A model generated the notes under the pieces. That model was not told the origin of the DNA. It saw only the letters and a list, made by a program, of their open reading frames with translations, and made no database searches. DNA of 64,000 bases from assembly GCF_000688295.1 (NCBI RefSeq), contig NZ_JHZF01000011.1, positions 1,210,288 through 1,274,287 on the forward strand, read 5' to 3'. The position numbers and the translations under genes are program-made. Shown here piece after piece: positions 1 through 10,431 of this stretch; the first letter of the stretch is position 1, and every line of letters begins with the position of its first letter. Source of the stretch: Pseudooceanicola nanhaiensis DSM 18065. GTDB lineage: Bacteria > Pseudomonadota > Alphaproteobacteria > Rhodobacterales > Rhodobacteraceae.

Positions 1-232
1 TGTCGCGCTCGGCCGGCTCCAGCCGGTTCACGACCCGCTCGCCGATGCGCACTTCACCTTCCGTGATCTCCTCCAGCCCCGCGATCATCCGCAGGAGCGT
101 CGACTTCCCGCAGCCCGAGGGCCCGACCAGCACGACGAATTCGCCGTCGCGGATGTCGATGTCGATCCCCCGGACGGCCGACACGCCCCCGGTATAGGTC
201 TTGCCGAGGTTCTCGATCGTGATGGCGGCCAT
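1..232 (-). CDS. ugpC: sn-glycerol-3-phosphate ABC transporter ATP-binding subunit, N-terminal part (cut by window edge)
   Basis: The first 77 codons of an ABC ATPase are present; the rest lies beyond the left edge. The translation begins [16 protein letters not shown] and contains the Walker A motif GPSGCGKST at about residues 37-45. The ATG lies directly next to the ugpE stop codon, so the gene is the last visible member of a ugpB-A-E-C operon. UgpC/MalK-type ATPases energise uptake of glycerol-3-phosphate or glycerophosphodiesters from the cytoplasmic face. The function is assigned from operon context as much as from this fragment. Confidence 0.9.
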   Translation of the reverse strand, partial: MAAITIENLGKTYTGGVSAVRGIDIDIRDGEFVVLVGPSGCGKSTLLRMIAGLEEITEGEVRIGERVVNRLEPAERD

Positions 233-1081
233 CTATTTCTCCGTTTCCACGAGACCCTTCACGAAGAGCCTCTGCATGAAGATCACGACGAGCACGGGCG
301 GCAGCATCGCCAGCACCGCGGTCGCCATGATGAAGTTCCAAAGGGGTTCACTGTCCACCACGTCGGCCATCCGCTTGATGCCCGCCACGATGGTGTAGAA
401 ATCCGCGTCGGTGGTGACGAGGATCGGCCAGAGATACTGGTTCCAGCCGTAGATGAAGAGGATGACGAAGAGCGCCGCGATATTGGTCCGCGAGAGCGGC
501 AGCAGGATGTCGCGGAAGAACTTCATCGGGCCCGCGCCGTCGATCCGCGCGGCCTCCATCAGCTCGTCCGGGATGGTGAGGAACACCTGCCGGAAGAGGA
601 AGGTCGCGGTGGCCGAGGCGATCAGCGGGATCGAAAGCCCCGCGTAGCTGTTCAGCAGGCCGAGGTCCGCGACCACCTTGAAGGTCGGCACGATGCGGAC
701 CTCGACCGGCAGCATCAGGGTGATGAAGATCATCCAGAAGGCCGTCATCCGGAACGGGAAGCGGAAATAGACGATGGCGAAGGCCGAGAGGATCGAGATC
801 ACGATCTTCCCGATGGCGATCGACAGCGCCATGATGAGGCTGTTCGTCAGCATCAGGGTCAGCGGCACGGTCATCTGCGCGCGCACCCCGCCCGAGAGCA
901 CCTCGGTATAGGTGTTCACCATGTTGTCGCCCGGCAGGAGCGGCATCATGCCGGACATGAACTCCACCGGGTGATGGGTCGAGGCGATGAAGGCGATGTA
1001 GACCGGGAAGGCCACGACCACGACGCCGAGGATCAGGGTGATGTGGGCCAGGATGTCCAGCCAGCGTTGGTTTTCGACCAT
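233..1081 (-). CDS. ugpE: sn-glycerol-3-phosphate ABC transporter permease UgpE
   Basis: A 282-residue inner-membrane permease, the usual length for UgpE. Six hydrophobic segments are visible, beginning with HITLILGVVVVAFPVYIAFI. The cytoplasmic EAA loop that contacts the ATPase reads EAARIDGAGPMKFFRDILLP at about residues 180-200. It starts 9 bp after ugpA and ends directly before ugpC, so the subunits are co-transcribed. It forms the pore with UgpA. Confidence 0.93.
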   Translation of the reverse strand: MVENQRWLDILAHITLILGVVVVAFPVYIAFIASTHHPVEFMSGMMPLLPGDNMVNTYTEVLSGGVRAQMTVPLTLMLTNSLIMALSIAIGKIVISILSAFAIVYFRFPFRMTAFWMIFITLMLPVEVRIVPTFKVVADLGLLNSYAGLSIPLIASATATFLFRQVFLTIPDELMEAARIDGAGPMKFFRDILLPLSRTNIAALFVILFIYGWNQYLWPILVTTDADFYTIVAGIKRMADVVDSEPLWNFIMATAVLAMLPPVLVVIFMQRLFVKGLVETEK

Positions 1082-1090
1082 GGTCCTGCC

Positions 1091-1975
1091 TCAGTAGGTC
1101 ACGCGCCGCTCGACGAAGCGGAACTGCACGACGGTCAGGGAAATCACGATGGCCATCAGCACCACCGATTGCGCGGCCGAGGATCCGAGGTCGAGGCCGA
1201 CGAAGCCGTCCATGTAGACCTTGTAGACCAGCGTGTTCGTGGCCTGCGCGGGTCCGCCCTCGGTGGTGGCGTCGATCACCGGGAAGGTGTCGAAGAGCGT
1301 GTAGACCACGTTCACGACCAGCAGGAAGAAGGTGGTGGGCGACAGGAGCGGCAGGGTGATGGTGAAGAAGCGTTTCACCGGCCCTGCCCCGTCGATGGCC
1401 GCGGCCTCGCGCAGGCTGGCCGGGATGGACTGGAGGCCCGCCACGAAGAACAGGAAGTTGTAGGAGACCTGCTTCCAGGCCGCCGCGACGATCACCAGCA
1501 GCATCGCGTCGCCCTTGTCGAGCAGGTGGTTCCACGAGATGCCGACCGAGGCCAGCACGTAGGGCATGATCCCGATGGTCGGGTTGAAGATGAACCACCA
1601 CAGGATGCCCGCGACCGCCGGGGCCACGGCATAGGGCCAGACCAGCAGCGTCGTGTACCAGCGCGAGGCGCGGATCAGCCGGTCCACCGCCACCGCCAGC
1701 AGCAGCGACAGGATCATCGCCAGCGCCGCGGTCGAGACCGCGAAGACCAGCGTCACCTGCATCGCGTTCAGGTAGTCGGGGCTGTGGAACAGCCGGGTGT
1801 AGTTGGCAAGCCCCACGAAGCTGGTCTTGAGCCCGAAGGCGTCCTCGCGCAGGAAGCTCTGCCAGACCGCCTGGCCGGCGGGCCAGAGGAAGAAGATGAT
1901 CGTGATGGCAAGCTGGGGGGCAAGCAGCAGGTAGGGCAGCCCGCGGCTTCGGAAGATCGTGCGTTTCGTCTGCAT
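1091..1975 (-). CDS. ugpA: sn-glycerol-3-phosphate ABC transporter permease UgpA
   Basis: A 294-residue permease with an N-terminal membrane segment ([20 protein letters not shown]) and a typical EAA loop, [20 protein letters not shown]. Length and composition match UgpA. It is the second gene of the operon, 77 bp downstream of ugpB; that gap contains a strong hairpin, which commonly lowers permease expression relative to the binding protein. It heterodimerises with UgpE. Confidence 0.93.
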   Translation of the reverse strand: MQTKRTIFRSRGLPYLLLAPQLAITIIFFLWPAGQAVWQSFLREDAFGLKTSFVGLANYTRLFHSPDYLNAMQVTLVFAVSTAALAMILSLLLAVAVDRLIRASRWYTTLLVWPYAVAPAVAGILWWFIFNPTIGIMPYVLASVGISWNHLLDKGDAMLLVIVAAAWKQVSYNFLFFVAGLQSIPASLREAAAIDGAGPVKRFFTITLPLLSPTTFFLLVVNVVYTLFDTFPVIDATTEGGPAQATNTLVYKVYMDGFVGLDLGSSAAQSVVLMAIVISLTVVQFRFVERRVTY

Positions 1976-1994
1976 TCTGTCGTCCTGACGGAAG

Positions 1995-2022
1995 CGGCCC
2001 GCACCCCTCGGGATGCGGGCCG
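1995..2022 (-). promoter_or_regulatory. intercistronic hairpin between ugpB and ugpA
   Basis: Perfect 9-bp arms CGGCCCGCA (1995-2003) and TGCGGGCCG (2014-2022) enclose a 10-nt loop. A second GC-rich repeat, GGCGCCC-gag-GGCGCCC, follows on the ugpB side. There is no T-run, so mRNA stabilisation or partial attenuation after the binding-protein gene is likelier than full termination. Confidence 0.5.
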
Positions 2023-2052
2023 GCGTGAGGCGCCCGAGGGCGCCCCGGGGGC

Positions 2053-3372
2053 TCAGCCGTTGGCGGCTTCGAAGTCGCGGATCAGCGCGTTGCCACGTTC
2101 GACGAGGCTGTCGAGCGCACCCTGCGCGTCGACCTCGCCCGAGAGCAGGCGCTGGAACTCTTCGTCGATCACGTTGCGGATCTGGACGTAATTGCCGAAG
2201 CGCAGGCCCTTGGAGTTCTCGGTCGGCGCGTTCAGCGTGATCTGCCGGATGCCGATGTCGGTGCCGGGGTTGGCTTCGTAATAGCCCTGCTCGCGGCCCA
2301 GGTCATAGGCGGCCTGGGTGATCGGCAGGTAGCCCGAGAACTGGTGCCAGTCCGCCTGGACCTCGGCCGAGGAGAGGTAGGTGAAGAAGTCGGCCACCCC
2401 CTTGTATTCCTCTTCCGGATGGCCCTGCAGGACCCAGAGGGTCGCGCCGCCGATGATCGAGTTCTGCGGCGCGCCGTCCACGTCGTCGTAATAGGGCAGC
2501 ATGCCGTAGCCGACCTCGAAATCCTGCGCATTGGCGACGACGCCCGCGCGGCTGGCCGAGGAGTTCATGTACATCGCGCATTCCTGCGCATAGAACTTCG
2601 GCGCGCTGTCCGCACCGCCGCCCGGTCCGCCGTACTGGAACAACCCGTCCTGCTGCCACTTGGCGAGGTTTTCCCAGTGCTTCGCCTGCACGGGGCCGTT
2701 CACCGTCAGCTCGGTCCCGAGACCGCCGAAGCCGTTCTCGAGCGTGCCGATCGGCTGGTTGTGCCAGGCCGAGAGGTTCTCGAGCTGCACCCAGGAGATC
2801 CAGCCGGTGGTGAAGCCGCAATTGGCCGCGCCCGATTCCATGATCTTGTTCGAGAAGTCTTCCAGCTCGCCCCAGGTCTTCGGCGCGGCGTCCGGGTCGA
2901 GGCCCGCCTTCTCGAAGACGTCCTTGTTGTAATAGAGGATCGGGGTCGAGGAGTTGAACGGCATCGACAGCATGTTGCCGTCGGTGTCGGTGTAATAGCC
3001 CACGACGGCCGGCAGGAAGGCGCTCTGGTCGAAGTCCTCGCCCATGTCTTCCATCAGCTGGTAGACCGGGTAGACCGCGCCCTCGGCGGCCATCATGGTG
3101 CCGGTGCCGACCTCGAAGACCTGCACGACGGCGGGCTGCTCGCCGGCCCGGAAGGCGGCGATCGCGGCGGTCATGGTCTCGGTGTAGCTGCCCTTGTAGG
3201 TCGGCACGACCTTGTAGTCGGACTGGCTGGCATTGTAGCCCGCCACGATCTCTTCCAGCTTGGTGCCGAGCTCACCGCCCATGGCGTGCCACCACTGGAT
3301 TTCGGTTTGCGCCTGGGCCGCGCCGAGCGATGCGGCGAGGGCGAGTGCGGAGAAGGAAAGCGTGCGGATCAT
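2053..3372 (-). CDS. ugpB: sn-glycerol-3-phosphate ABC transporter substrate-binding protein
   Basis: A 439-residue extracellular solute-binding protein (family 1). The start [22 protein letters not shown] gives a clear Sec signal peptide with cleavage after AQA, and mature residues begin [15 protein letters not shown], matching UgpB. An earlier in-frame start at 3405 would put 11 residues before the signal, so the ATG at 3372, preceded by AGGGGAT, is preferred. It is the first gene of the operon and delivers substrate in the periplasm to UgpAE. Confidence 0.93.
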   Translation of the reverse strand: MIRTLSFSALALAASLGAAQAQTEIQWWHAMGGELGTKLEEIVAGYNASQSDYKVVPTYKGSYTETMTAAIAAFRAGEQPAVVQVFEVGTGTMMAAEGAVYPVYQLMEDMGEDFDQSAFLPAVVGYYTDTDGNMLSMPFNSSTPILYYNKDVFEKAGLDPDAAPKTWGELEDFSNKIMESGAANCGFTTGWISWVQLENLSAWHNQPIGTLENGFGGLGTELTVNGPVQAKHWENLAKWQQDGLFQYGGPGGGADSAPKFYAQECAMYMNSSASRAGVVANAQDFEVGYGMLPYYDDVDGAPQNSIIGGATLWVLQGHPEEEYKGVADFFTYLSSAEVQADWHQFSGYLPITQAAYDLGREQGYYEANPGTDIGIRQITLNAPTENSKGLRFGNYVQIRNVIDEEFQRLLSGEVDAQGALDSLVERGNALIRDFEAANG

Positions 3373-3461
3373 CTGAATCCCCTGTTGGTTCGATGGCCCG
3401 CTCATGCGCCCGCCGCGTGACAGGCGCGTTGCAGTTTTATTGAGTTATTGTAACGACAAAG

Positions 3462-3476
3462 GTGCCGTGGCGGCAC
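3462..3476 (-). terminator. small hairpin downstream of kynU
   Basis: GTGCCG-TGG-CGGCAC, 6-bp arms, lies about 45 bp after the kynU stop. On the minus strand it is followed by the T-rich stretch CTTTGTCGTT. It probably ends the kynU transcript before the ugpB promoter, which would lie in the AT-rich stretch at about 3430-3460. Confidence 0.4.
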
Positions 3477-3522
3477 TTGATGAAGGGGCGGTGCCGGGCC
3501 CGGGCCGTGACAAGAGCCGCGA

Positions 3523-4716
3523 TCAGGTGACGCGGCCGGCCTTGCGATACTCCGGCCGGTCCCAGAGCCGCTGGTCGATGACCTCGGCAAGGATCGCGAC
3601 CGCGCGCCTGACGTCGGCCTCGTCGATGTACAGCGGCGTGAAGCCGAACCGCATGACGTCGGGCGCCCGGAAGTCGCCGATCACGTCGCGGGCGATCAGC
3701 GCCTGCATCGCGGCATAGCCGTGCTCGAAGCGGAAGGAGACCTGGCTGCCGCGCTGGCTGGCGTCGCGGGGGCTGGCGAGCTCCAGCGCCGGGCATTTCG
3801 CCTCCACCTCGGCGATGAAGAGGTCGCAGAGCCGGACGGACACCGCCCGGAGCTCGGCCATGTCGACCCCGTCCCAGGCCTCGAGCGCCACTTCCAGCGC
3901 CGACATCTGCAGGACAGGCGGCGTGCCGACCCGCATCCGCTCGATGTTCCTGGCGGGGCGATAGCCCTGCTCGAAGGCGAAGGGCGCATCGTGGCCCAGC
4001 CAGCCCGAGAGCGCGGGCTCGATCGCCGCCACGAGGTCGGGCCTGACATAGATGAAGGCCGGAGCCCCCGGCCCGCCGTTCAGGTATTTGTAGGTGCAGC
4101 CGACCGCGAATTCGCAGCCGGATCCCGCGACGTCCACCGGCACCGCCCCCGCGCTGTGCGCCAGATCCCAGAGCATCACCGCCCCGGCCGCATGCGCCTT
4201 CGCGGTGATCGCGTCCATGTCGTGCATCCGCCCGGTGCGGTAATCGACCTGGGTGATCATCGCCACCGCGACCTCGTCGGTGATCGCCGCCTCCACCTCC
4301 TCCGGCGCCACGATCCGCAGCTCGTGCCCCTTGCCGAGATGCCGGATCAGCCCCTCGGCCATGTAGAGGTCCGACGGGAAGTTCCCGCTGTCGGACAGCA
4401 CGACCTTCCGCTCGGGCCGCATCTCGAGCCCCGCGGAAAGCGCCTGGTAGACCTTGATGGAGAGCGTATCCCCCATCACCACCGACCCCGCGGGCGCCCC
4501 GATCAACCGCCCGATGCGGTCGCCGACGCGGGTCGGCTGCTCCATCCAGCCGTCGAGGTTCCACCCCTTGATGAGGTTCGCGCCCCACTGGTCCGTCACG
4601 ACGGAGGCGAGATGCCCCTTCACCGCCTTCGGCAGCGGCCCGAGCGAATTGCCATCGAGATAGATCATCCCCTCGGGCAGATCGAAAAGGTCCTTCCGCG
4701 GAAGTGTCGTGCTCAT
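3523..4716 (-). CDS. kynU: kynureninase
   Basis: A 397-residue PLP enzyme of the aminotransferase fold. It hydrolyses L-kynurenine to anthranilate and L-alanine. Visible family features are [11 protein letters not shown] near the N-terminus (phosphate/substrate region), the segment [14 protein letters not shown] with the PLP-ring aspartate, and the probable Schiff-base lysine in [15 protein letters not shown] at about residue 210. The start overlaps the kynA stop by 4 bp (ATGA), so the two are translationally coupled. It makes the anthranilate used by the CoA ligase and the monooxygenase elsewhere in this island. Confidence 0.95.
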   Translation of the reverse strand: MSTTLPRKDLFDLPEGMIYLDGNSLGPLPKAVKGHLASVVTDQWGANLIKGWNLDGWMEQPTRVGDRIGRLIGAPAGSVVMGDTLSIKVYQALSAGLEMRPERKVVLSDSGNFPSDLYMAEGLIRHLGKGHELRIVAPEEVEAAITDEVAVAMITQVDYRTGRMHDMDAITAKAHAAGAVMLWDLAHSAGAVPVDVAGSGCEFAVGCTYKYLNGGPGAPAFIYVRPDLVAAIEPALSGWLGHDAPFAFEQGYRPARNIERMRVGTPPVLQMSALEVALEAWDGVDMAELRAVSVRLCDLFIAEVEAKCPALELASPRDASQRGSQVSFRFEHGYAAMQALIARDVIGDFRAPDVMRFGFTPLYIDEADVRRAVAILAEVIDQRLWDRPEYRKAGRVT

Positions 4717-5546
4717 AGTTCGCCTCGCAATTTCCAGAGCTCGGGGAAGAGCTCCACCTCCAGCATCCGGCGCAGGTACATCACGCCCGAGGTGCCCCCG
4801 GTGCCGCGCTTGAAGCCGATGATCCGTTCCACGGTCGTCACATGGTTGAAGCGCCAGCGGCGGAAGTAATCCTCGAGGTCGACCAGCTTCTCGGCCAGCT
4901 CGTAGAGCGACCAGTGGGTCTGCGGGTCGCGGTAGACCTCGGCCCAGGCGTTCATCACCGCCTCGTCCGCCGCGTGGGGCTGGTCCATCCGGTAGACCTC
5001 GGCAGAGAACTCAACCCCCAGCCCCTCGGCCAGCTTGTCGAGCGCCACGTGGTAGAGCGACTTCGTGCGAAGCTCCTGCTCCAGCATCGCGTGCAGTTCG
5101 GGGCGGTGCTCGTGCACCTTCATCATCGCCCGGTTCCGGTTGCCGAGGATGAACTCGATCAGCCGGTACTGGTGCGACTGGAAGCCCGAGGACGCGCCAA
5201 GCTGGTCCCGGAAGGCGGTGTATTCGCTAGGCGTCATCGTCCGCAGCACGTCCCAGGCGCTGTTCAGCTGCTCCCAGATCCGCGCGACCCGCGTCAGCAT
5301 CTTGAACGTCGGCGCGAAGCGGCCCGCGGCGAGGTTCTCGCGCGCCGCCGCCAGCTCGTAGAGCGCCAGCCGCATCCAGAGCTCGGAGGTCTGGTGCTGG
5401 ATGATGAAGAGCATCTCGTCATGGGCGTCCGACAGCCGCTTCTGCGACCCGAGGATCGGGTCGAGCGAGAGGTAATCGATATAGCTCATGTCCTCCTTGA
5501 AGGACATCCGGGCGCCCTCGCCCGAGGGATCGTAACCGGCGGACAT
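4713..5546 (-). CDS. kynA: tryptophan 2,3-dioxygenase
   Basis: A 277-residue haem dioxygenase that opens the indole ring of L-tryptophan to N-formylkynurenine. Family motifs are visible: [14 protein letters not shown], then [19 protein letters not shown] with the distal histidine, and [20 protein letters not shown] with the proximal-histidine region. The length is typical for bacterial TDO. It is co-transcribed with kynU downstream and probably with the three small genes upstream (thioesterase, ridA, AsnC domain), starting from the promoter region at 6678-6865. Confidence 0.95.
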   Translation of the reverse strand: MSAGYDPSGEGARMSFKEDMSYIDYLSLDPILGSQKRLSDAHDEMLFIIQHQTSELWMRLALYELAAARENLAAGRFAPTFKMLTRVARIWEQLNSAWDVLRTMTPSEYTAFRDQLGASSGFQSHQYRLIEFILGNRNRAMMKVHEHRPELHAMLEQELRTKSLYHVALDKLAEGLGVEFSAEVYRMDQPHAADEAVMNAWAEVYRDPQTHWSLYELAEKLVDLEDYFRRWRFNHVTTVERIIGFKRGTGGTSGVMYLRRMLEVELFPELWKLRGEL

Positions 5547-5609
5547 GGCCTCGCCTCCGCTATGCTGTGTGCGGGCGGTTCCGGCCCCGCCCGGGCCCGA
5601 CTTCGACGC

Positions 5610-5846
5610 TCAGAAGGCGTTGAAGGTCATCGTGGTGAGCGTCCGTTCGATCCCGGCGATGCCGAAGAGCCCCTCGTTCAGGAACCGGCCCACGTCCTCG
5701 CCGTCCGGGATGTAGACCTTCAGCATGAGGTCGTAATGCCCGCTGGTCGAGTAGAGTTCGGAGTGGATCTCCTTCAGCGCGATCTCGGTCGCCACGTCGT
5801 AGACGGTGCCCGGCTTGCACTGGATTTGAACGAATACGCACTGCAT
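5610..5846 (-). CDS. stand-alone Lrp/AsnC ligand-binding (RAM) domain protein
   Basis: A 78-residue protein, MQCVFVQIQCKPGTVYDVA onward, with the beta-alpha-beta-beta-alpha-beta pattern of the AsnC/Lrp effector-binding domain. Characteristic positions are YDLMLKV and the closing TLTTMTFNAF. The DNA-binding half of Lrp is absent and there is no room for it upstream. Such lone domains form oligomers that can bind amino acids. Lying between ridA and kynA, it may sense tryptophan, kynurenine or anthranilate, or scaffold an enzyme; both are inference. Confidence 0.75.
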   Translation of the reverse strand: MQCVFVQIQCKPGTVYDVATEIALKEIHSELYSTSGHYDLMLKVYIPDGEDVGRFLNEGLFGIAGIERTLTTMTFNAF

Positions 5847-5856
5847 GGCCGCTTCC

Positions 5857-6261
5857 TCACTTCCCGTCCGGCAGGACCGCCGTCGCCTCGATCTCGACCT
5901 TCGCCTCGTCCTCGACGAGCGCCGAGACGACGACCATGGTCATTGCCGGGAAATGGTAGCCCATCACCTCGCGGTAAGCCAAGCCGACCTGCCCCTGATG
6001 GGCGAGATATTCCTTCTTGTCCGTCACATACCAGGTCAGCCGGGTGATGTTCTCCGCCGTGCCGCCCGCCGCCTCGACCACGTCGAGAATGTTGCGCAGG
6101 GCCTGGGACATCTGGCCGATGAAATCCTTCGCCTCGAAGACCTGGCTCGCGTTCCAGCCGATCTGGCCGCCGACGAAGAGGACCTTGCCCTCGGCCACCA
6201 CGCCGTTCGCGTAGCCCTTGGCGGGCTTCCAGCCCTCGGGGTGAATGATCATGGTGCTCAC
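5857..6261 (-). CDS. RidA family (YjgF/YER057c/UK114) protein
   Basis: 134 residues from a GTG start that overlaps the thioesterase stop (GTGA, 6258-6261); an ATG three codons later (6252) is the alternative. The segment GKVLFVGGQIGWNASQ and the C-terminal half, ending VEIEATAVLPDGK, match the RidA fold. RidA proteins hydrolyse reactive enamines/imines to ketones and ammonia. In this cluster a plausible substrate is the amino-substituted cyclohexenone CoA ester made from anthraniloyl-CoA; that assignment is inference. The classical RidA active-site arginine was not confirmed by eye. Confidence 0.82.
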   Translation of the reverse strand: MSTMIIHPEGWKPAKGYANGVVAEGKVLFVGGQIGWNASQVFEAKDFIGQMSQALRNILDVVEAAGGTAENITRLTWYVTDKKEYLAHQGQVGLAYREVMGYHFPAMTMVVVSALVEDEAKVEIEATAVLPDGK

Positions 6262-6677
6262 GCCACGTCCTCCGCATATCGTTCCAGGACCGCGCGCGGG
6301 CCGTCGGGCCAGCGGCGGGATTTCATTCGGTCGAGATCGACCATCACAAGCGTCCCCCGCGCCGTCAGCCGCGCCTCGTTCGCGCAGGCGGCCCGGATCA
6401 CGAGGTCCGCGCTGGCCCCTCCTACACGAGCCGTCGCAAGCGTCCAGTCCAGCACGTCGCCAAGGCGGGAGGCCGCGTGGAAGTCGGCCTCGATCCGGCC
6501 CATGGGCACGCCGAGCCTCTCGACCACGTGCATCTGGTGGAAGGACCAGCCGACCGCTTCGGCGAAGAAGGTCTCCACCACGGCGTTGATCATCTCGAAA
6601 TAGCGCGGGTAGAAGACGATCCCGGCCGGATCGCAATGCTGGAACAAGACGGTGTTGCTGTGCGCGAAGGCTGGCAT
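6258..6677 (-). CDS. acyl-CoA thioesterase, 4-hydroxybenzoyl-CoA thioesterase-like
   Basis: A 139-residue hotdog-fold protein. The signature FQHCDPAGIVFYPRYFEMIN carries the catalytic Asp of the 4-HBT family. The start at 6677 (MPAFAHSN) is chosen because the family begins about ten residues before this motif; longer in-frame starts run into the operator at 6773-6814. As first gene of the thioesterase-ridA-AsnC-kynA-kynU operon it probably hydrolyses an aromatic or alicyclic CoA ester of the anthraniloyl-CoA pathway, or rescues trapped CoA. Confidence 0.87.
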   Translation of the reverse strand: MPAFAHSNTVLFQHCDPAGIVFYPRYFEMINAVVETFFAEAVGWSFHQMHVVERLGVPMGRIEADFHAASRLGDVLDWTLATARVGGASADLVIRAACANEARLTARGTLVMVDLDRMKSRRWPDGPRAVLERYAEDVA

Positions 6678-6772
6678 GTCCGCTCCCTGTCCGGCCTGCG
6701 AACCCCTTGGGACCGCGTCGTTTCCGCCCTGGCGGGAGGCCCCGCCGCTCAGGGTCACTTTTCCCTGCGGAG

Positions 6773-6814
6773 GGAGAAATTTCAAGCCTAAAGTTTTATA
6801 CTTGAAATTTCTCC
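6773..6814. promoter_or_regulatory. operator: 14-bp perfect inverted repeat in divergent promoter
   Basis: Arms GGAGAAATTTCAAG (6773-6786) and CTTGAAATTTCTCC (6801-6814) are exactly complementary around a 14-nt AT-rich spacer. It sits between the divergent thioesterase operon and the monooxygenase/reductase gene. The TTTCAAG...CTTGAAA core recurs at 17759-17791 in front of the marR gene, so it is the likely target of that regulator. Confidence 0.78.
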
Positions 6815-6865
6815 GCGACCCGTGGAAAGTTTCCCGAGCACCGACGCCTTGAAGGAGGGAAGCGC

Positions 6866-9147
<2,282 letters not shown>

Positions 9148-9151
<4 letters not shown>

Positions 9152-9897
9152 CCGACCTCTCGGGCCGCCGCGCGCTCGTCACCGGCGGCGGAGGCGGCCT
9201 CGGTGCGGATCTCGCGCGGGGGCTGGCTGCGGCGGGGGCCGAGGTCTGGATCGCCGGGCGGAGGGCCGAGGCGCTGGAGACGGTCGCGGCGGACGCGCCG
9301 GGCGGGCGCATCCATCCGGTCGCAGCCGACGTCACCGACGAGGCCTCGGTCGCCGCGATGTTCGATGCGGCGGGCCCCTGCGACATCGTCATCGCCAATG
9401 CCGGGGCGTCCGAGAGCGCGCCCTTCGGGAAGACCTCGCTCGCCGCCTGGGAGCGGATGATCTCGGTCAACCTCACCGGCTGCTTCCTGACCCTCCGCGA
9501 GGGCGCGCGGCAGATGGACGGCTGGGGCCGCCTCATCGCGGTCGCCTCGACCGCGGGGCTCAAGGGCTACGGCTACGTCTCGGCCTATGCGGCGGCAAAG
9601 CATGGCGTGGTCGGCATGGTGAAGAGCGCCGCGCTGGAGATGGCGCGGAGCGGGGTGACGGTGAACGCCCTCTGCCCCGGCTTCCTCGACACCGAGATGA
9701 CCGCGGCCTCCATCGCCAACATCACCGAAAAGACCGGCATGAGCGCCGAAGCCGCCCGCGCCTCGCTCGAGAAGATGTCCCCCCAGAAGCGCCTGATCCG
9801 GCCGGCGGAGGTCACCGCCGCCGCCCTTTGGCTCTGCGGGCCGGGGTCGGAGGGGATCACCGGCCAGGCCATCTCGATCTCCGGCGGTGAGGTCTAG
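9148..9897 (+). CDS. short-chain dehydrogenase/reductase (3-hydroxyacyl-CoA dehydrogenase type)
   Basis: A 249-residue Rossmann-fold SDR. The cofactor motif TGGGGGLG is at residues 12-19, NAG marks the core, the catalytic Ser is in ASTAG, and the Tyr/Lys pair is in YAAAKHG. The ATG overlaps the stop of the preceding fusion gene (ATGA), so both are made from one transcript. In context it should oxidise or reduce an alicyclic beta-hydroxyacyl-CoA after dearomatisation; substrate and direction are inferred. Confidence 0.87.
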
Positions 9898-9941
9898 GGC
9901 GGGATTAACCCTGCCGCGCCCCGCCCGAGGCGGGAAGTATG

Positions 9942-9957
9942 CCGGGCTTAAGCCCGG
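9942..9957. repeat. 16-bp perfect palindrome
   Basis: CCGGGCTTAAGCCCGG reads the same on both strands, 45 bp after the SDR stop. It could fold as a terminator stem or be part of a dispersed repeat; the same GCCCGG/CCGGGC words recur at 10391-10416. Confidence 0.5.
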
Positions 9958-10150
9958 GGCTCCACGCGGATCACCCCGCCGTAGGGTGCCTGTCCGCACG
10001 CAGCGCCCTCAACCCGCGCAAGCCGGGCAAGCGCCGGCCCGTGGGGTGGCCCGGCCGCACCTCTGTGCCTCTAGATTTATGCCAGCCCTGGCAGCTCCCA
10101 TGCCGACACGATGCGCCCAGGTCACCGAAGCGCCAGCCCGCGTTCGTCGG

Positions 10151-10175
10151 GCAAAAGGTCCCCCGGACCTTTTGC
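10151..10175. repeat. 11-bp inverted repeat GCAAAAGGTCC / GGACCTTTTGC
   Basis: Perfect 11-bp arms at 10151-10161 and 10165-10175 around a 3-nt loop. It is GC-rich at the tip with A4/T4 tracts outside, so it works as a bidirectional terminator for the two convergent genes and has the look of a dispersed palindromic element. Confidence 0.6.
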
Positions 10176-10390
10176 TGACCCTCCTCACCGGGCCGGCGCC
10201 TGTCCGGCGCCCTGCGGGCTTGTCCCGGACATTGGAAACAGCACAGCCCGAGAAACCTCCCGCATCGACGGGATAGGTTCACCGCGCCGATTATCCCGCC
10301 TCAAAAGACCCAGCGATTTCTTGACGCCCCCGGCCCTGTCATGGGCAGAACGAACGCTCATCCCAATCGCGCCGAGGCGCCCCGAACGTC

Positions 10391-10416
10391 GTAAGCCGGG
10401 CGCAAGCCCGGCCTAC
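10391..10416. repeat. REP-like imperfect palindrome
   Basis: Arms GTAAGCCGGGC and GCCCGGCCTAC (11 bp, one mismatch) flank GCAA. It lies 15 bp from the monooxygenase stop codon. Extragenic palindromes of this kind are common in alphaproteobacteria; here it may also terminate the minus-strand operon. Confidence 0.5.
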
Positions 10417-10431
10417 CGTCTTATCCAGCGC

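Larger units (their letters stand above)
9898..10431. other. 534-bp convergent intergenic region with several hairpin repeats
   Basis: No convincing gene lies between the SDR and the convergent monooxygenase gene. The stretch holds at least three perfect or near-perfect palindromes (9942-9957, 10151-10175, 10391-10416) and a doubled GGCGCC near 10190-10210. This looks like accumulated short palindromic repeats plus bidirectional termination signals. Confidence 0.6.

Noticed and set aside
971-2191. Long plus-strand open frame of about 400 codons opposite ugpA/ugpB
   Set aside because: It is a GC-driven shadow, rich in D/H/R/G, antisense to clear transporter genes.
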